DNA of 40,888 nucleotides from Branchiostoma floridae (taxonomy: Eukaryota > Chordata > Leptocardii > Amphioxiformes > Branchiostomatidae): positions 6,986,266-7,027,153 of the forward strand of contig NC_049980.1 in assembly GCF_000003815.2 (NCBI RefSeq), in the 5' to 3' direction. Made by a program: the position numbers and the translations under genes. Below the pieces are notes generated by a model. The model saw only the letters and a program-made list of their open reading frames with translations, had not been told where the DNA came from and made no database searches. Below are positions 10,202 through 20,230 of the stretch, one piece after another. Position 1 is the first letter of the stretch. Each line of letters starts with the position of its first letter.

Positions 10202-10939
10202 ATATATTTGAATCATTGCTTCCGATTCTTCCCCGACGTACGACGTAATGCGCTTATATATATATATTTTCCAGTCATCCATTTGTTACGAAATAATGTC
10301 TTTTCGTGTGCGAATTATACCGAAGAGTTGTTCTATAACGTAACGTTAGATTACTTAAAATACAAGGAAAAACGGAATCAGACGCAGTTTAATCAATCGT
10401 GCGACGGTGGAGAAATTTTGAAATGTTCAAAATTCATTTCAGCTCTATTTTGCATCGCAGGACGTTGCTAGATGACTATATTTGAGGACATGTAACAAAA
10501 CGTGTGGCCGTTAACAAGATACTGTACAAGCTTTATGTGAGTGTTATCTTTTTCTACACCGTTTGGGTCACCAGTAACCTTTTTTCTCGGAATCTTGACC
10601 TAGCAAATGCCTATTTATGGACGCAGGGGACATAAAGACCATTAAGTGACAGAACGATAAATAAAGATAACCACATATTTCCTCTTTTCGCCATCCTTGC
10701 CATCGTCGAGTGATCGTGGTTCGGATAATGTTTTTACTGGCCGGCCGACTCCCCTAGCGTACTGTTGACTCTATTTCTCCAATTTCTACAATTAGACCAC
10801 CGATCTACGAAGCCTGGTAGAGGCTAACACACACGGACTGCTCTCACTCTCTCTCTATCCTCTACCAGCTACGCTTTTTATTCACAAGAATACAGCACTG
10901 TGTACCAGACGTTTTGTCTCTACTTCCAATAAACATATT
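10202..10939. other. Intergenic, nothing recognised
   Basis: AT-rich DNA with a short (TA)n run near 10255-10265. An open frame of 122 codons at 10103-10471 starts inside repeat sequence and shows no recognisable motif. Confidence 0.4.
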
Positions 10940-11100
10940 AATAATGATAATAATAAACTTTATTGCCTGTTCGTTCTAAATGAATAAATGTATACAAGAG
11001 TTGGAGACCACACATCTTGTACTGAGTATGAGAGATAAGAATGAGAATTAACAATATTTACATAAAATCTTACATAATACTAAACGCTAAAAAGTAAACT
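10940..11100 (-). mobile_element. LINE 3' end, minus orientation, with (AAT)n tail
   Basis: A run of AAT-type triplets precedes 'aaactttattgcc', and the following bases resemble non-LTR 3' untranslated sequence. It is in the same orientation as the ends at 9718 and 16669. No coding part remains. Confidence 0.45.
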
Positions 11101-11299
11101 TCTACCACCTATTAGCTTTTTCTCTCTTTTCGTTGCAAACCGGGTGACTTAGCCGTCAAAGGAAGTACTTTAAATAGTCACACCTCCGGGCAGACGTGTC
11201 AGCTGGATAAAAAGAGAAGAATTTGGCCAAATAGGACAAATAAGTTACTATTAACCTGGCCAAGTTCCGCTATTAGTATGTAACGTTAATTGTTGTGAA

Positions 11300-11745
11300 A
11301 CCAAACACCATAGAGCACGCTCGTAAAACTGTCACAAACTAGGAAAATGTCTGCAGGTGCGCGAAAAGAGTCAAACCGATACTTGATACGCCGAGAACCA
11401 TTCTGATTGGTCAGTCAAATCCCTCGTACGGAGCGGCAAGTTCAATGACCTGCACAACGCGGGACGCCGTGCTTGCAACATCAGGCCTAGAAGGTGACTT
11501 TGGTGCGTGCACATATGAAAGAAATGTCAATGTCAATCAATGCGCAACCCTCCCTCTACCGAGGATTGGCCGGGCTCCCTTCGGGGCAGCTGCAGTGTCT
11601 GCCCGCAGACAGTCCGGCCTATCCACGGTAGACGGGACCATCCCTCCTATGTTTTCGAAATAGATAAATGAGGCAATAGCCATTTGTTGTAATTTTTCTT
11701 GGAGTTTGCTACCGTTCTACCGAAAGGGCTAAAATTGTGCTACAT
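11300..11745. repeat. Dispersed repeat family R, copy 3
   Basis: Contains, in order, the 'gtcacaaactaggaaaa' block, the 'cgagaaccattctgattggt' block, the 139-bp block shared exactly with 6748-6886, and the tail 'ctaccgttctaccgaaaggg'. Compared with the copies at 7684 and 20530 it lacks the 'ttgccattggttacgag' part, so it is an internal deletion derivative. Confidence 0.75.
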
Positions 11746-11796
11746 GACCTGAATGTTGAAGAAACATTTCTTTCGATGTCAAAGAAAAATAATTAG

Positions 11797-12245
11797 CAAG
11801 TTTATTTGCAAGTTCATGCCCGTAGGCTAATTGCAAGTACATGGTACAAAGGACACAGAGAATATGCATGTAACACTGAACTGTGATAGATATTATTATA
11901 CAGAGCGACTACTGGAATACTAGTGTTGACTATATCTAGATAGGTTGGGTTTGACTTCTTTTTTGGAAGCAGAGGAAGACAAAGATCGAGTCCCACTTTT
12001 TCTACAATTTGTGGGTTTTGTGATTTTGGCTTTCTTTTCGTCCGTAAATGTGGGAAAGCCGAGGAATATCCGTATATAATTGTGATTTCTTTTAACGATG
12101 TAGTTCTTTCGGTGTGGTCTTCAACTGCTATAGATGCACAGTATTTACAAATTCGTTCGCACACTGGTAATCTCCTATATCGCCCTCTTTCTATTTCGAG
12201 GGGCCGAGCGCTAATTCTAAAGTGAAGAGCGTAGCTCGAAATCAT
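11797..12245 (-). pseudogene. LINE reverse-transcriptase C-terminal fragment
   Basis: The minus-strand frame begins with LHFRISARPLEIERGRYRRL and LPVCERICKYC. This is the conserved C-terminal Cys-motif region of CR1/L2-like LINE ORF2 proteins, where the pattern R.S..L.IE.GRY...P..R.C..C normally leads into VEDE.HFL. Here it breaks after VEDH, and the remaining sequence does not fit the family. It is 5'-truncated and non-functional. The same pattern is seen at 17000-17250. Confidence 0.65.
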
Positions 12246-12255
12246 TACGCTCTAA

Positions 12256-12441
12256 GACCCCGTTCACACTCAAAAAAATGAAGCGGCTTCCACGTTGAAG
12301 CCGCTTCATTTTTTTGAGTGTGAACGGGGTCTAAATCGGATTGTCTGAAATGAGTGTGAACTTAATTTTTTTTAAGCGGCTTGCACGTTCAAGCGGCTTC
12401 CACGTTGAAGCCGCTTTATTTTTTTGAGTGTGAACGGGGTC
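12256..12441. mobile_element. PIF/Harbinger-type hairpin MITE flanked by TAA
   Basis: The element begins GACCCCGTTCACACTC and ends with its reverse complement. TAA lies on both sides (12253-12255 and 12442-12444), as expected for the 3-bp TWA target duplication of PIF/Harbinger elements. The left half is a perfect 36-bp inverted repeat with loop CACGTT (12255-12290 and 12297-12332). A second related hairpin with the same CACGTT loop lies at 12391-12416. It has no coding capacity. Confidence 0.75.
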
Positions 12442-12444
12442 TAA

Positions 12445-13034
12445 GTACCTCTCTCTAGCGTATACAGTTATACAAGTTTTATAGACTCTTAGCTTACCAG
12501 TATCGATACTGAGGTATAATAATTATACTAGAGCACATATTCATTCATGCCTATGTCTGAAAAACCTTTATTTAACTGACCTTCAACGCGAAGAGGCTTT
12601 AAAATTGTCGTCGAAAAGACCCAAGAGACAGGCTCAAGCTGCGATCTGACATAATTTTCAACCTAAGATTTTACCGACATAAAGGTCACCACGTGTACCT
12701 AGAGCTGGAACGGATTTTGAGCATGTTTAAAATTTGTCCATCGAATGATGATTTTCTTTATTGGTTTGATTATTCTTATAAGAATTCTCTTTCTTTAGTC
12801 TCGCTAAGGGAGGCGATTTAGGAGTTTGGTCCGCACACAGCAAATTACACCCTTCAAGCGCTGCGCTGACTGTATATGTTCCGAAAATAAAAAAGGACTG
12901 TAACGTTACATGTCGAAAAGAGAGGATTATCCCTAGGGTATGTGTGGCTCGGTTCATAATGGAAGGCCATGATTTAGGAACTAGGAAGATGGACCGCACA
13001 CAAAAATCACCTATCCAGCAGTACTTTCTGTATA
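12445..13034. other. Intergenic with an R-family fragment
   Basis: Bases 12566-12617 match 9239-9290. The rest shows no gene. A 90-codon minus-strand frame (12727-12999) has no recognisable features. Confidence 0.4.
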
Positions 13035-13188
13035 GGAACTTGTATCAACGGTGCGATGTTAGTCAAGTGTAACATATAACGTCATGTGTGACTGGTCACG
13101 CGACCGGGCACGTGAAGGCACGATCATGCTGATTTGCAACATCACCATATGTGACCACCTACTTTGATGAAGAAAGAGCCGAACACCA
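13035..13188. repeat. Dispersed segment P, copy 2
   Basis: Matches 9454-9609, exactly from 13079 onward. Here P is joined to segment Y through an A-rich junction (gaacaccaaaaagaacaaaa) instead of continuing into the tail found at 9610-9700. Confidence 0.8.
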
Positions 13189-13196
13189 AAAAGAAC

Positions 13197-13449
13197 AAAA
13201 AACGGATTTTAGGTCGGACGCATGAAGGGACATTATGGATTTGTTTATGCCCGTGGGCAAGAATATGCTAATTATGTAATACAATCTACCTTCCAGTGTG
13301 CACGTGGACACGTAGAACCACGCACGCAGCTCAATCGAATGTTAGCGGGCTTTTCAGAAGGTCGCCCTATTTGCTCGGACGTTCGTAACCTGATTTCTGA
13401 GCGTAAATTTTTACTCGCAAATACTTCTTGGATTTTCTCCTCTGATTTT
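13197..13449. repeat. Dispersed segment Y, copy 1
   Basis: Matches 14737-14989 with no difference seen over 253 bases, at an offset of 1540. An open frame runs through it (MKGHYGFVYARGQEYANYVI onward), identical in both copies but continuing differently after the segment. It could be a transposon-derived coding piece or a chance frame; no family is recognised. Confidence 0.8.
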
Positions 13450-14391
13450 GATTTTTTCTCGGCGCTGGATTTGAACGCTGCACTGCTGCGGTAAGTTATT
13501 TGCCCACCTTTGTCTTTTTGGTAATGTTAACGTTCGATCATTTCCTTGTCTGGCATAACCACATTATGGGATTGGAAACTTCCTTGGCTAGACGTACACT
13601 GACGCCTCTGAGCTCAGTAATACTTTGTTAATATCTATATAAGTCACCGAGTATATTATAAGCCAATGTTCATTCATAGTTTATCTCATTAGTTTACCGA
13701 TAGCAAAACAGAAGTCGACGAATCGATGTGTCTGTGGATGACGAAAGACATGTAGCCGATCCCAAGACTTATTACAGAATCGCTTGACTGAAAAATGTTA
13801 AGTCAAGAGTGGTATATTAGCGATTCGGTGTTGAATTAATCATTTCTAGTCAGGTCGGACGAAACTATAACGTTACACATGCGCTGACTTCAACCATTTT
13901 CCAAAAACGTTCTAATGCAGACGTGCCGTTACTAACGTTAGAATCACCACATGGTCGATTCAAAAATTCCACATAGACGTTATGATAGTACCGGTGAGGC
14001 AATGCTATTACTGGTGAGTCAATGATAGTATTGGTGAGTCAAATGGGATTCACAACTTAATTACATGCAAGCAATACCATAGATGGTTGCTGTGATTCAT
14101 GTAACGCAACTTTTTAGACTATGAGGTCGGCGTTGATACCCACAGAGTTGATTCCTAAATTCTGACGATATTCATGACTGAAACCTAGAAAAAAAAGAGG
14201 GGTGCTTTCACTATTTGGCGTTTAACGATGTTTCTTGTCAGGATGACGCCTTTCTACCCCGGTTCGTCGGTTTGGCGGGTTTTTCATCGCTAATAGCTCC
14301 CTTGGGGGGTTTCCTTCAAAGTGTGCACTCAGATTCCGTAGTGATATTTCTCAGTCGGTGTTTTGGCTGTTGTTTTCGCTAGTCGCTCCTT
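13450..14391. other. Intergenic with short tandem motifs
   Basis: A threefold motif 'ggtgag-caatg' lies near 13993-14040, including two TGAGTCA (AP-1-like) cores. Near 14275-14400 two diverged copies of about 110 bases each contain 'cgct' then 'cctTGGGGGGTTTC'; the second leads into segment X. No gene is supported. Confidence 0.45.
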
Positions 14392-14741
14392 GGGGGGTTT
14401 CGAAGCAGAATTTGCATTCTGATTCTGTAGGTTCAATGTATGGAAAATGTCCGAAAATGTCTAGAAGAAGTTCCTCATTATGTGTTTGATAGAATATGCA
14501 CGCTTATTGTTATTTCTATCATCAAGCGTGTTATTGAGCATGTTCAACGATTCTCATTCACGGTAACGTGTTAAGAGGTGGGATGCCGATCTTTTCGTCA
14601 GTCACATTGATTAAAACTTATATGATATTACCGCCAAACCATATTTTGTCTGTTGTTACTGCGTGAGATACTGTGTGAGACTACCCTAGACATAATGGCC
14701 TTCAGAGGGAAACATAAAATACTTTTTCACGAAGTGAAAAA
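14392..14741. repeat. Dispersed segment X, copy 1
   Basis: Matches 19554-19903 with no difference seen over 350 bases (offset 5162). It starts at a G-run followed by TTTCGAAGCAG and ends in the imperfect palindrome 'tttttcacgaagtgaaaaa'. In this copy X runs directly into segment Y. Confidence 0.85.
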
Positions 14742-14989
14742 ACGGATTTTAGGTCGGACGCATGAAGGGACATTATGGATTTGTTTATGCCCGTGGGCAA
14801 GAATATGCTAATTATGTAATACAATCTACCTTCCAGTGTGCACGTGGACACGTAGAACCACGCACGCAGCTCAATCGAATGTTAGCGGGCTTTTCAGAAG
14901 GTCGCCCTATTTGCTCGGACGTTCGTAACCTGATTTCTGAGCGTAAATTTTTACTCGCAAATACTTCTTGGATTTTCTCCTCTGATTTT
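14737..14989. repeat. Dispersed segment Y, copy 2
   Basis: Second copy of the 253-bp segment at 13197-13449. It is preceded by segment X and followed by unrelated sequence from 'cctcccacc' on. Confidence 0.8.
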
Positions 14990-15599
14990 CCCTCCCACCC
15001 TGTCCCCATTTTATTTATATCAACCATTGATGGGTGGATTGGTTCCCTACAATCTAAAAGTATTATGTTATGACTTCAATCATGACTTTGTTGATCTTTG
15101 TTGGTGTCGGGCATTACGTCATGAGACCGAAGGTCAGCCAAAGACAGGAACAACGCCGTCATAGGCGGGTTTAACTGTTTAGAGTATCGCTTTCATGGAC
15201 ATAGAGAAATGTACTTTCTAAACAGGGTCAGGGTAAATCAAGCAGATATATAAGGTGAAATGGTAAACGTTAAGGTAAATATTCATGTCATACAGGACGG
15301 AGGTGGGATGCCTAGGCTTGTCGGGCTTTCTAACTTTGTCAGATAAGATTGGACCTTTTGTATTCTAAATTTATCTAATTGCTAAATTTGTCAGACAACG
15401 AATATGGGATGCCTGGGCTGTCAGGTTTGATTCACAGTTTGGTTACAACTTGAGTATAGCTTGCTTGGGGTAAGAAAAGCTCAGAAAACTAAGAAATAGT
15501 GGGACAAGGGACGTGTAACTGTTATTAGAGTTTATTGTGGCCGTCAGGTTGGATGCCAAAGACGGCAATTTTTGTCATTGACAAACAGGCGTCAGTGCC
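14990..15599. other. Intergenic leading into satellite DNA
   Basis: No gene seen. A motif 'gggatgcct-ggct' occurs near 15305 and 15405, perhaps a diverged duplication. Confidence 0.4.
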
Positions 15600-16295
15600 G
15601 ACTCGTGTTTATCCCAGTTGTGCCACTATAGTATAGTACTGGCGGGTGCCAATCCGTGTTTATCCCAGTTGTTACCATGCGACTGGTGTGTGTCAATTTG
15701 TGTTTATCTCGGTTGTGATACCATAGGACTGGCGGGTGCCAATCCGTGTTTATCCCATTTGTTACCATGTGACTGGTGTGTGCCAATTGGTGTTTATCTC
15801 GGTTGTGATACCATAGGACTGGCGGGTACCAATCCGTGTTTATCCCAGTTGTTACCATGTGACTGGTGTGTGCCAATTGGTGTTTATCTCGGTTGTGATA
15901 CCATAGGACTGGCGGGTGCCAATCCGTGTTTATCCCAGTTGTTACCGTGTGACTGGTGTGTGCCAATTGGTGTTTATCTCGGTTGTGATACCATAGGACT
16001 GGCGGGTGCCAATCCGTGTATACCCCAGTTGTTACCATGCGACTGGTGTGTGCCAATTGGTGTTTATCTCGGTTGTGATACCATAGGACTGGCGGGTGCC
16101 AATCCGTGTTTATCCCAGTTGTTACCATGTGACTGGTGTGTGCCAATTTGTGTTTATCCCGGTTGTGATACCATAGGACTGGCGGGTGCCAATCCGTGTT
16201 TGTCCCAGTTGTTACCATGTGACTGGTGTGTGTCAATTTGTGTTTATCTCGGTTGTGATACTATAGGACTGGCGGGTGCCAATCCGTGTTTATCA
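15600..16295. repeat. 90-bp higher-order satellite, about 7.5 copies
   Basis: 'ggcgggt' recurs at 15731, 15821, 15911, 16001, 16091, 16181 and 16271, an exact 90-base spacing. Each unit is made of two related halves of about 45 bases (gactggcgggtgccaatccg and gactggtgtgtgccaattgg), so a monomer was doubled before amplification. Because 90 is divisible by three, both strands carry long open frames (253 and 214 codons), which are by-products of the period. Confidence 0.9.
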
Positions 16296-16668
16296 CGTAT
16301 GCCGTCCTTTGCGTCGGTTCATAAGCGGCAATGTGACGTGCTATTATCATGTGTGTCAAACATTGCGTCGGCTCGTTAGCGGCAATGTGGCACTCTTATC
16401 ATCTGTATGCCGTCCATTGCGTCGCTTCATAAGCGGCAATGTGACGGGCTATTATCATGTGTGTCAAACATTGCGTCGGTTCATAAGCGGCAATGTGACG
16501 TGCTATTATCATGTGTGTCAAACATTGCGTCGGCTCGTTAGCGGCAATGTGGCACTCTTATCATCTGTATGCCGTCCATTGCGTCGGTTCATAAGCGGCT
16601 ATGTGACGTGCTATTATCATGTGTGTCAAACATTGCGTCGGTTCGTTAGCGGCAGTGGGACACTCCTG
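16296..16668. repeat. 54-bp satellite, about 7 copies
   Basis: 'gcgtcg' recurs at 16311, 16365, 16419, 16473, 16527, 16581 and 16635, an exact 54-base spacing. Three unit variants alternate, with trailing sequences gtgctattatcat, ggcactcttatcat and gggctattatcat. It abuts the 90-bp array without a gap and is cut at its right end by a LINE. Confidence 0.9.
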
Positions 16669-17555
16669 TTATTAATGAATGAATGAATGAAGTTTATTGC
16701 GCAACATTTGTACATGGTACCATGTAAGGCAACGGTAATAGATCACTTTATACGATGATACAACTTATCACGGTAACTACATGTAGTACAGGAATGTGAA
16801 CACATATGGCGTGTTATCATAGTGTAAAATACAACTTAAATGATTAGGTCTGCTATTGTACAATACCTTCTCTCTTCTTCAGAGCAGTACAAATGTACTG
16901 GCCTAGATTTGTAGACATGTAGTCTGGACATGACATAAGTAGTTTAAAAATACCTGTGTTTGTCTTTGGCAATGGTGTACTAGATTTACATGTGATCATG
17001 ATCCATTAATTTTTGTCTCTCTACGGTATATGTAGGTCATTAGAAAATGAAATTCGTCTTCAATACCATCTTGACATGACGGACATAGTCTCTGGTTGGC
17101 TGGTATATTATGATACCGACCCCTTTCTATTTTCAAGCAGTGTGAACTGATTCTTAATTTGGTTATATCAACAACAAAGGCTTTATTATGAATTGACGAA
17201 AGGTAATTTTCAAGTGTGAAATGACTTTTGATTTGGGAGTAAGTCTTCAGTTTGTTACAACTCTTTTTTTTTTTTTTTTTGCCGCCATCCAGAGAGAAAT
17301 GCGTCTTTGTGACGTTCTTTGAATATGTTACCAAAGTGTTTGGTACCAACGACAGGGCTTAACCAAACGCTTTGGAAACCATTCCTGCACAAAATGTCTT
17401 GAATATGTATGATCCAATCTCGTTCTTGTTCAACTGCTGTGCACATGTGTCATATGCCTTCTTTACAATTCTATCATTGGGTAGGGTACGTAGTCTAAGC
17501 CAGTATTTGATAAGTTGTGTTTGTGTGTCATAAAGATCAATATACAAAGGGAATA
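16669..17555 (-). pseudogene. 5'-truncated LINE with frameshifts, inserted in the 54-bp satellite
   Basis: On the minus strand the pieces read, in order, LIKYWLRLRTLPNDRIVKKA (from about 17520), QERDWIIHIQDILCRNGFQS in another frame (about 17425), then ITKLRISSHCLKIERGRYHN and LCPSCQDGIEDEFHFL (about 17180-17030). This is the C-terminal region of a CR1/L2-like ORF2. A homopolymer of about 18 T/A near 17262-17280 marks one frameshift. The 3' end is at 16673-16691, with an AATG-repeat tail. The 54-bp satellite resumes on the far side. Confidence 0.7.
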
Positions 17556-17785
17556 TTTGTATGCCATCCTTTGCGTCGGTTCTTAAGCGGCATTGTGATG
17601 TGCTATTTCCATGTGTGTCAAATATTGAGTCGGTTTGTAAGGGACATTGTTGGGCTCCTATTGCCTATTATTATTTGCGTGCCGTCCCTTTGCGTCGGTT
17701 CGTAAGCGGCATTGTGACGTGATATTATCATTATTTGTGAGTCAAACACTGCGTCGGTTCGTTAGCGGTTATGGGTGTGCCGTCC
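17556..17785. repeat. Diverged continuation of the 54-bp satellite
   Basis: Units with 'tttgcgtcggttc-taagcgg' recur near 17570, 17690 and 17745, more diverged than those left of the LINE. They are the other flank of the array that the LINE interrupted, or an older edge of it. Confidence 0.75.
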
Positions 17786-19553
17786 ATTAATGCTTATTAC
17801 CAATCTGAGGCAAAAGGCAGCGGTTGTCTCATGAAACTCGGATGGAAAACTCCTGTAGTTAGATTTAGAACTAAAAATTAATTTCCTTGAAGGACACTGT
17901 AAGGCACTTTTACCGATATTCTAATTGTGTTATTTTTGTATCCAATGTATATTTCTCGGGACCTGTGCACCAAACCTTGGATTCGGTACCGGTGTAGAGG
18001 CTTATTTGATTCAAAAATCAAGAATCTCGGGCGGTTAATTGTAAGCGGTGGTCAACGACAGGAAATACTTGAATTCCTTTATGTGTATACAGTTACATGT
18101 GTAGACAAGCATTATTGTGTTGTATGCCTATATCACTAGGCTATCAGAAATGAATTAATGTCAAGAATAATGCCAAGCCAGTACGTCATCTGTAAATACA
18201 ATGTGTTTTATGTCTAACATGTCTAGGCTATCAAAAATGATTTAAATGCCTTTACCTATATACATTTACCATCACAAGTTTGTTTTTATTTACTATACCT
18301 TTCACAAGTATGGTTTTTATATCTATATGTTTTAGTGGGCATGCAGATGCCTGTATTATCACCGGGAGGTTAATCCCAAGAAAAGTAAAGCTGTGGAAAT
18401 TGCCATACTTGCGTATACTTAATTTGTTCATCTCTTTCCGAGCTCTGGTTGTGCTGATATGGTGCTGCAGTACGGAGACCATCAGCTGGTTGGTTTGAAG
18501 CGGAGCTCCTCGTCGAACGTCCAGCCACAAGACGTCGACGGCCTTTGTTCGCCAGCGATGAGGACAACCTATTGTTCCTGCGGCTGCTATGGATTCGCCA
18601 CTTGGATACACTATTGTGAAACCTTGTTGTGGTCAGGTTTTCACCAAACTACCAGATTGAACTGTATGAACTTTAGAGGACTTGCAAATTGAGGATAGCG
18701 GCGACTCGAGGAGAAGGGAGTCGATCACCTTAGACTTTCTTGACGAAATGATGACGATCGGTCGATCCGTTCGATTTCCATGCTGTTGACTGGATCCTCA
18801 TTCATCAGTTTCGTGATGTTGAAAACCACTTTGGACACACTCCATCTGAATTTCTTACTAGCATTAGATTTAACCTCAATATTATCTAGAAGTTTGTCCT
18901 GACATTCTAGCGCACATCCATGTTAGGCAGCAGTCACATTAGCACGTTATTGGTCGTTTCAAACTGCCCAGACGATTATCTCATTTGTTCTCAACGCTAC
19001 GATTGTCTAGGACGTACCCATATTCATGTGGCAAAGCAATGACTTAGGAAGCCTCTATTGATGATTGGAACGAGGTATTTTCATGTTCTAGTTTTAACAA
19101 GTGAAGTGCCAGTACTAGTATTTAAGCAGGCTCACTACTAGATACGCCTGCATTTGACTACTTACAAATAGACCATTCTATGCAAATATACTCAGATTCA
19201 ATTTTTGCTCTATGTACACTTAGGACTACGTGAATCTTAAGTTAGGTGAGTAAACACCATTTTGCTGGTCAGAGCATGGGTAAATCCTACCTCCCCCCTT
19301 CCTGCAAGGTCAGGGAGTTAGGGTTGGGGTAGCCGGCTCGCAGCTCTGTGTACATAATATTAGTCCTGAAGACCCTAGCTTCAGTCACTTGCCTTTACTG
19401 GTTGTTGGATTGATGGTTCTACACTACCAAACTTCGGGATTTAAGAAATAGCTACTTTGACATGATTTCATGAAGTCACAGTTGTGCATTCAGTATTTCT
19501 TATGTGATAATGGCTCCAGATGAAGCGTACATGCGGTTGTACTTCTCAAGGAG
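17786..19553. other. Intergenic, no supported gene
   Basis: Between about 18440 and 18620 three frames on the plus strand and one on the minus strand are open together. One of them (AGWFEAELLVERPATRRRRP, continuing to FLRLLWIRHLDTLL and a stop) looks protein-like and could be a transposase remnant. A later stretch (DFHAVDWILIHQFRDVENHF, about 18772-18830) is similar in character but in a different context. No splice structure ties them together. No upstream exon of gene B could be fixed here. Confidence 0.35.
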
Positions 19554-19903
19554 GGGGGGTTTCGAAGCAGAATTTGCATTCTGATTCTGTAGGTTCAATG
19601 TATGGAAAATGTCCGAAAATGTCTAGAAGAAGTTCCTCATTATGTGTTTGATAGAATATGCACGCTTATTGTTATTTCTATCATCAAGCGTGTTATTGAG
19701 CATGTTCAACGATTCTCATTCACGGTAACGTGTTAAGAGGTGGGATGCCGATCTTTTCGTCAGTCACATTGATTAAAACTTATATGATATTACCGCCAAA
19801 CCATATTTTGTCTGTTGTTACTGCGTGAGATACTGTGTGAGACTACCCTAGACATAATGGCCTTCAGAGGGAAACATAAAATACTTTTTCACGAAGTGAA
19901 AAA
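19554..19903. repeat. Dispersed segment X, copy 2
   Basis: Matches 14392-14741 with no difference seen over 350 bases. Here it is joined through the A-run to the tail block 'agaacaccttaggagaac' (19904-20010), which is also found at 9625-9710. Confidence 0.85.
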
Positions 19904-20040
19904 GAACACCTTAGGAGAACAAAAAGAACCCCCTGTTCCATATCTTAGCACCCCCCACGACGGGACCGGGCCGGGGTACCTGGCGTTAGTTAGACTGGGA
20001 ATCTCATAAAGTCAGCGTAGCGTCCTCTCCCCTTGTCAAG
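19904..20040 (+). other. Repeat tail that may form a noncoding first exon of gene B
   Basis: Bases 19904-20010 resemble 9625-9715 ('ttccatatcttagcaccccc'). At 20040 the sequence CAAG|GTAAAT is a fair splice donor, 96 bases before the acceptor of the first coding exon. Joined to 20137 it gives only six open codons before a stop in frame, so if used it is untranslated and places the start codon at 20138. This is inference from splice consensus only. Confidence 0.3.
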
Positions 20041-20136
20041 GTAAATATGCCAATCACTTCCCTCACTTTATAATCCACATTTTTTCAATGGTTTGTATCT
20101 TAGCGACGATGACATCATGTGATATTTTTTTTACAG

Positions 20137-20230
20137 GATGTGGGTGAGCGCCTTACCCGACTTTCTTCTAGAAAGAGAAAAAAGTCGGGTAGCCAAATAC
20201 AGACCATTGGGTCAACGGGATGAAGAGAAG
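20137..20230 (+). CDS. Gene B exon 1 (first coding exon seen), GC donor
   Basis: Acceptor ttttttttacag; one base then ATG. Codons 1-31 read MWVSALPDFLLEREKSRVAK onward, ending GQRDEEK. The donor is AAG|GCAAGC, a GC-AG intron. Only this frame is open and leaves phase 0 as the next exon needs. There is no visible domain; it is charged and helical. Confidence 0.6.

Noticed and set aside
14715-14741. Possible recombination-signal (RSS) or ProtoRAG end at 'cacgaagtg'
   Set aside because: It does not match the CACAGTG heptamer or a nonamer at 12 or 23 bases. It is a short palindrome at the end of segment X.
15592-16379. Long open frames on both strands (214 and 253 codons)
   Set aside because: They are a by-product of a 90-base satellite whose period is divisible by three. 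There is no start context, splice structure or family match.
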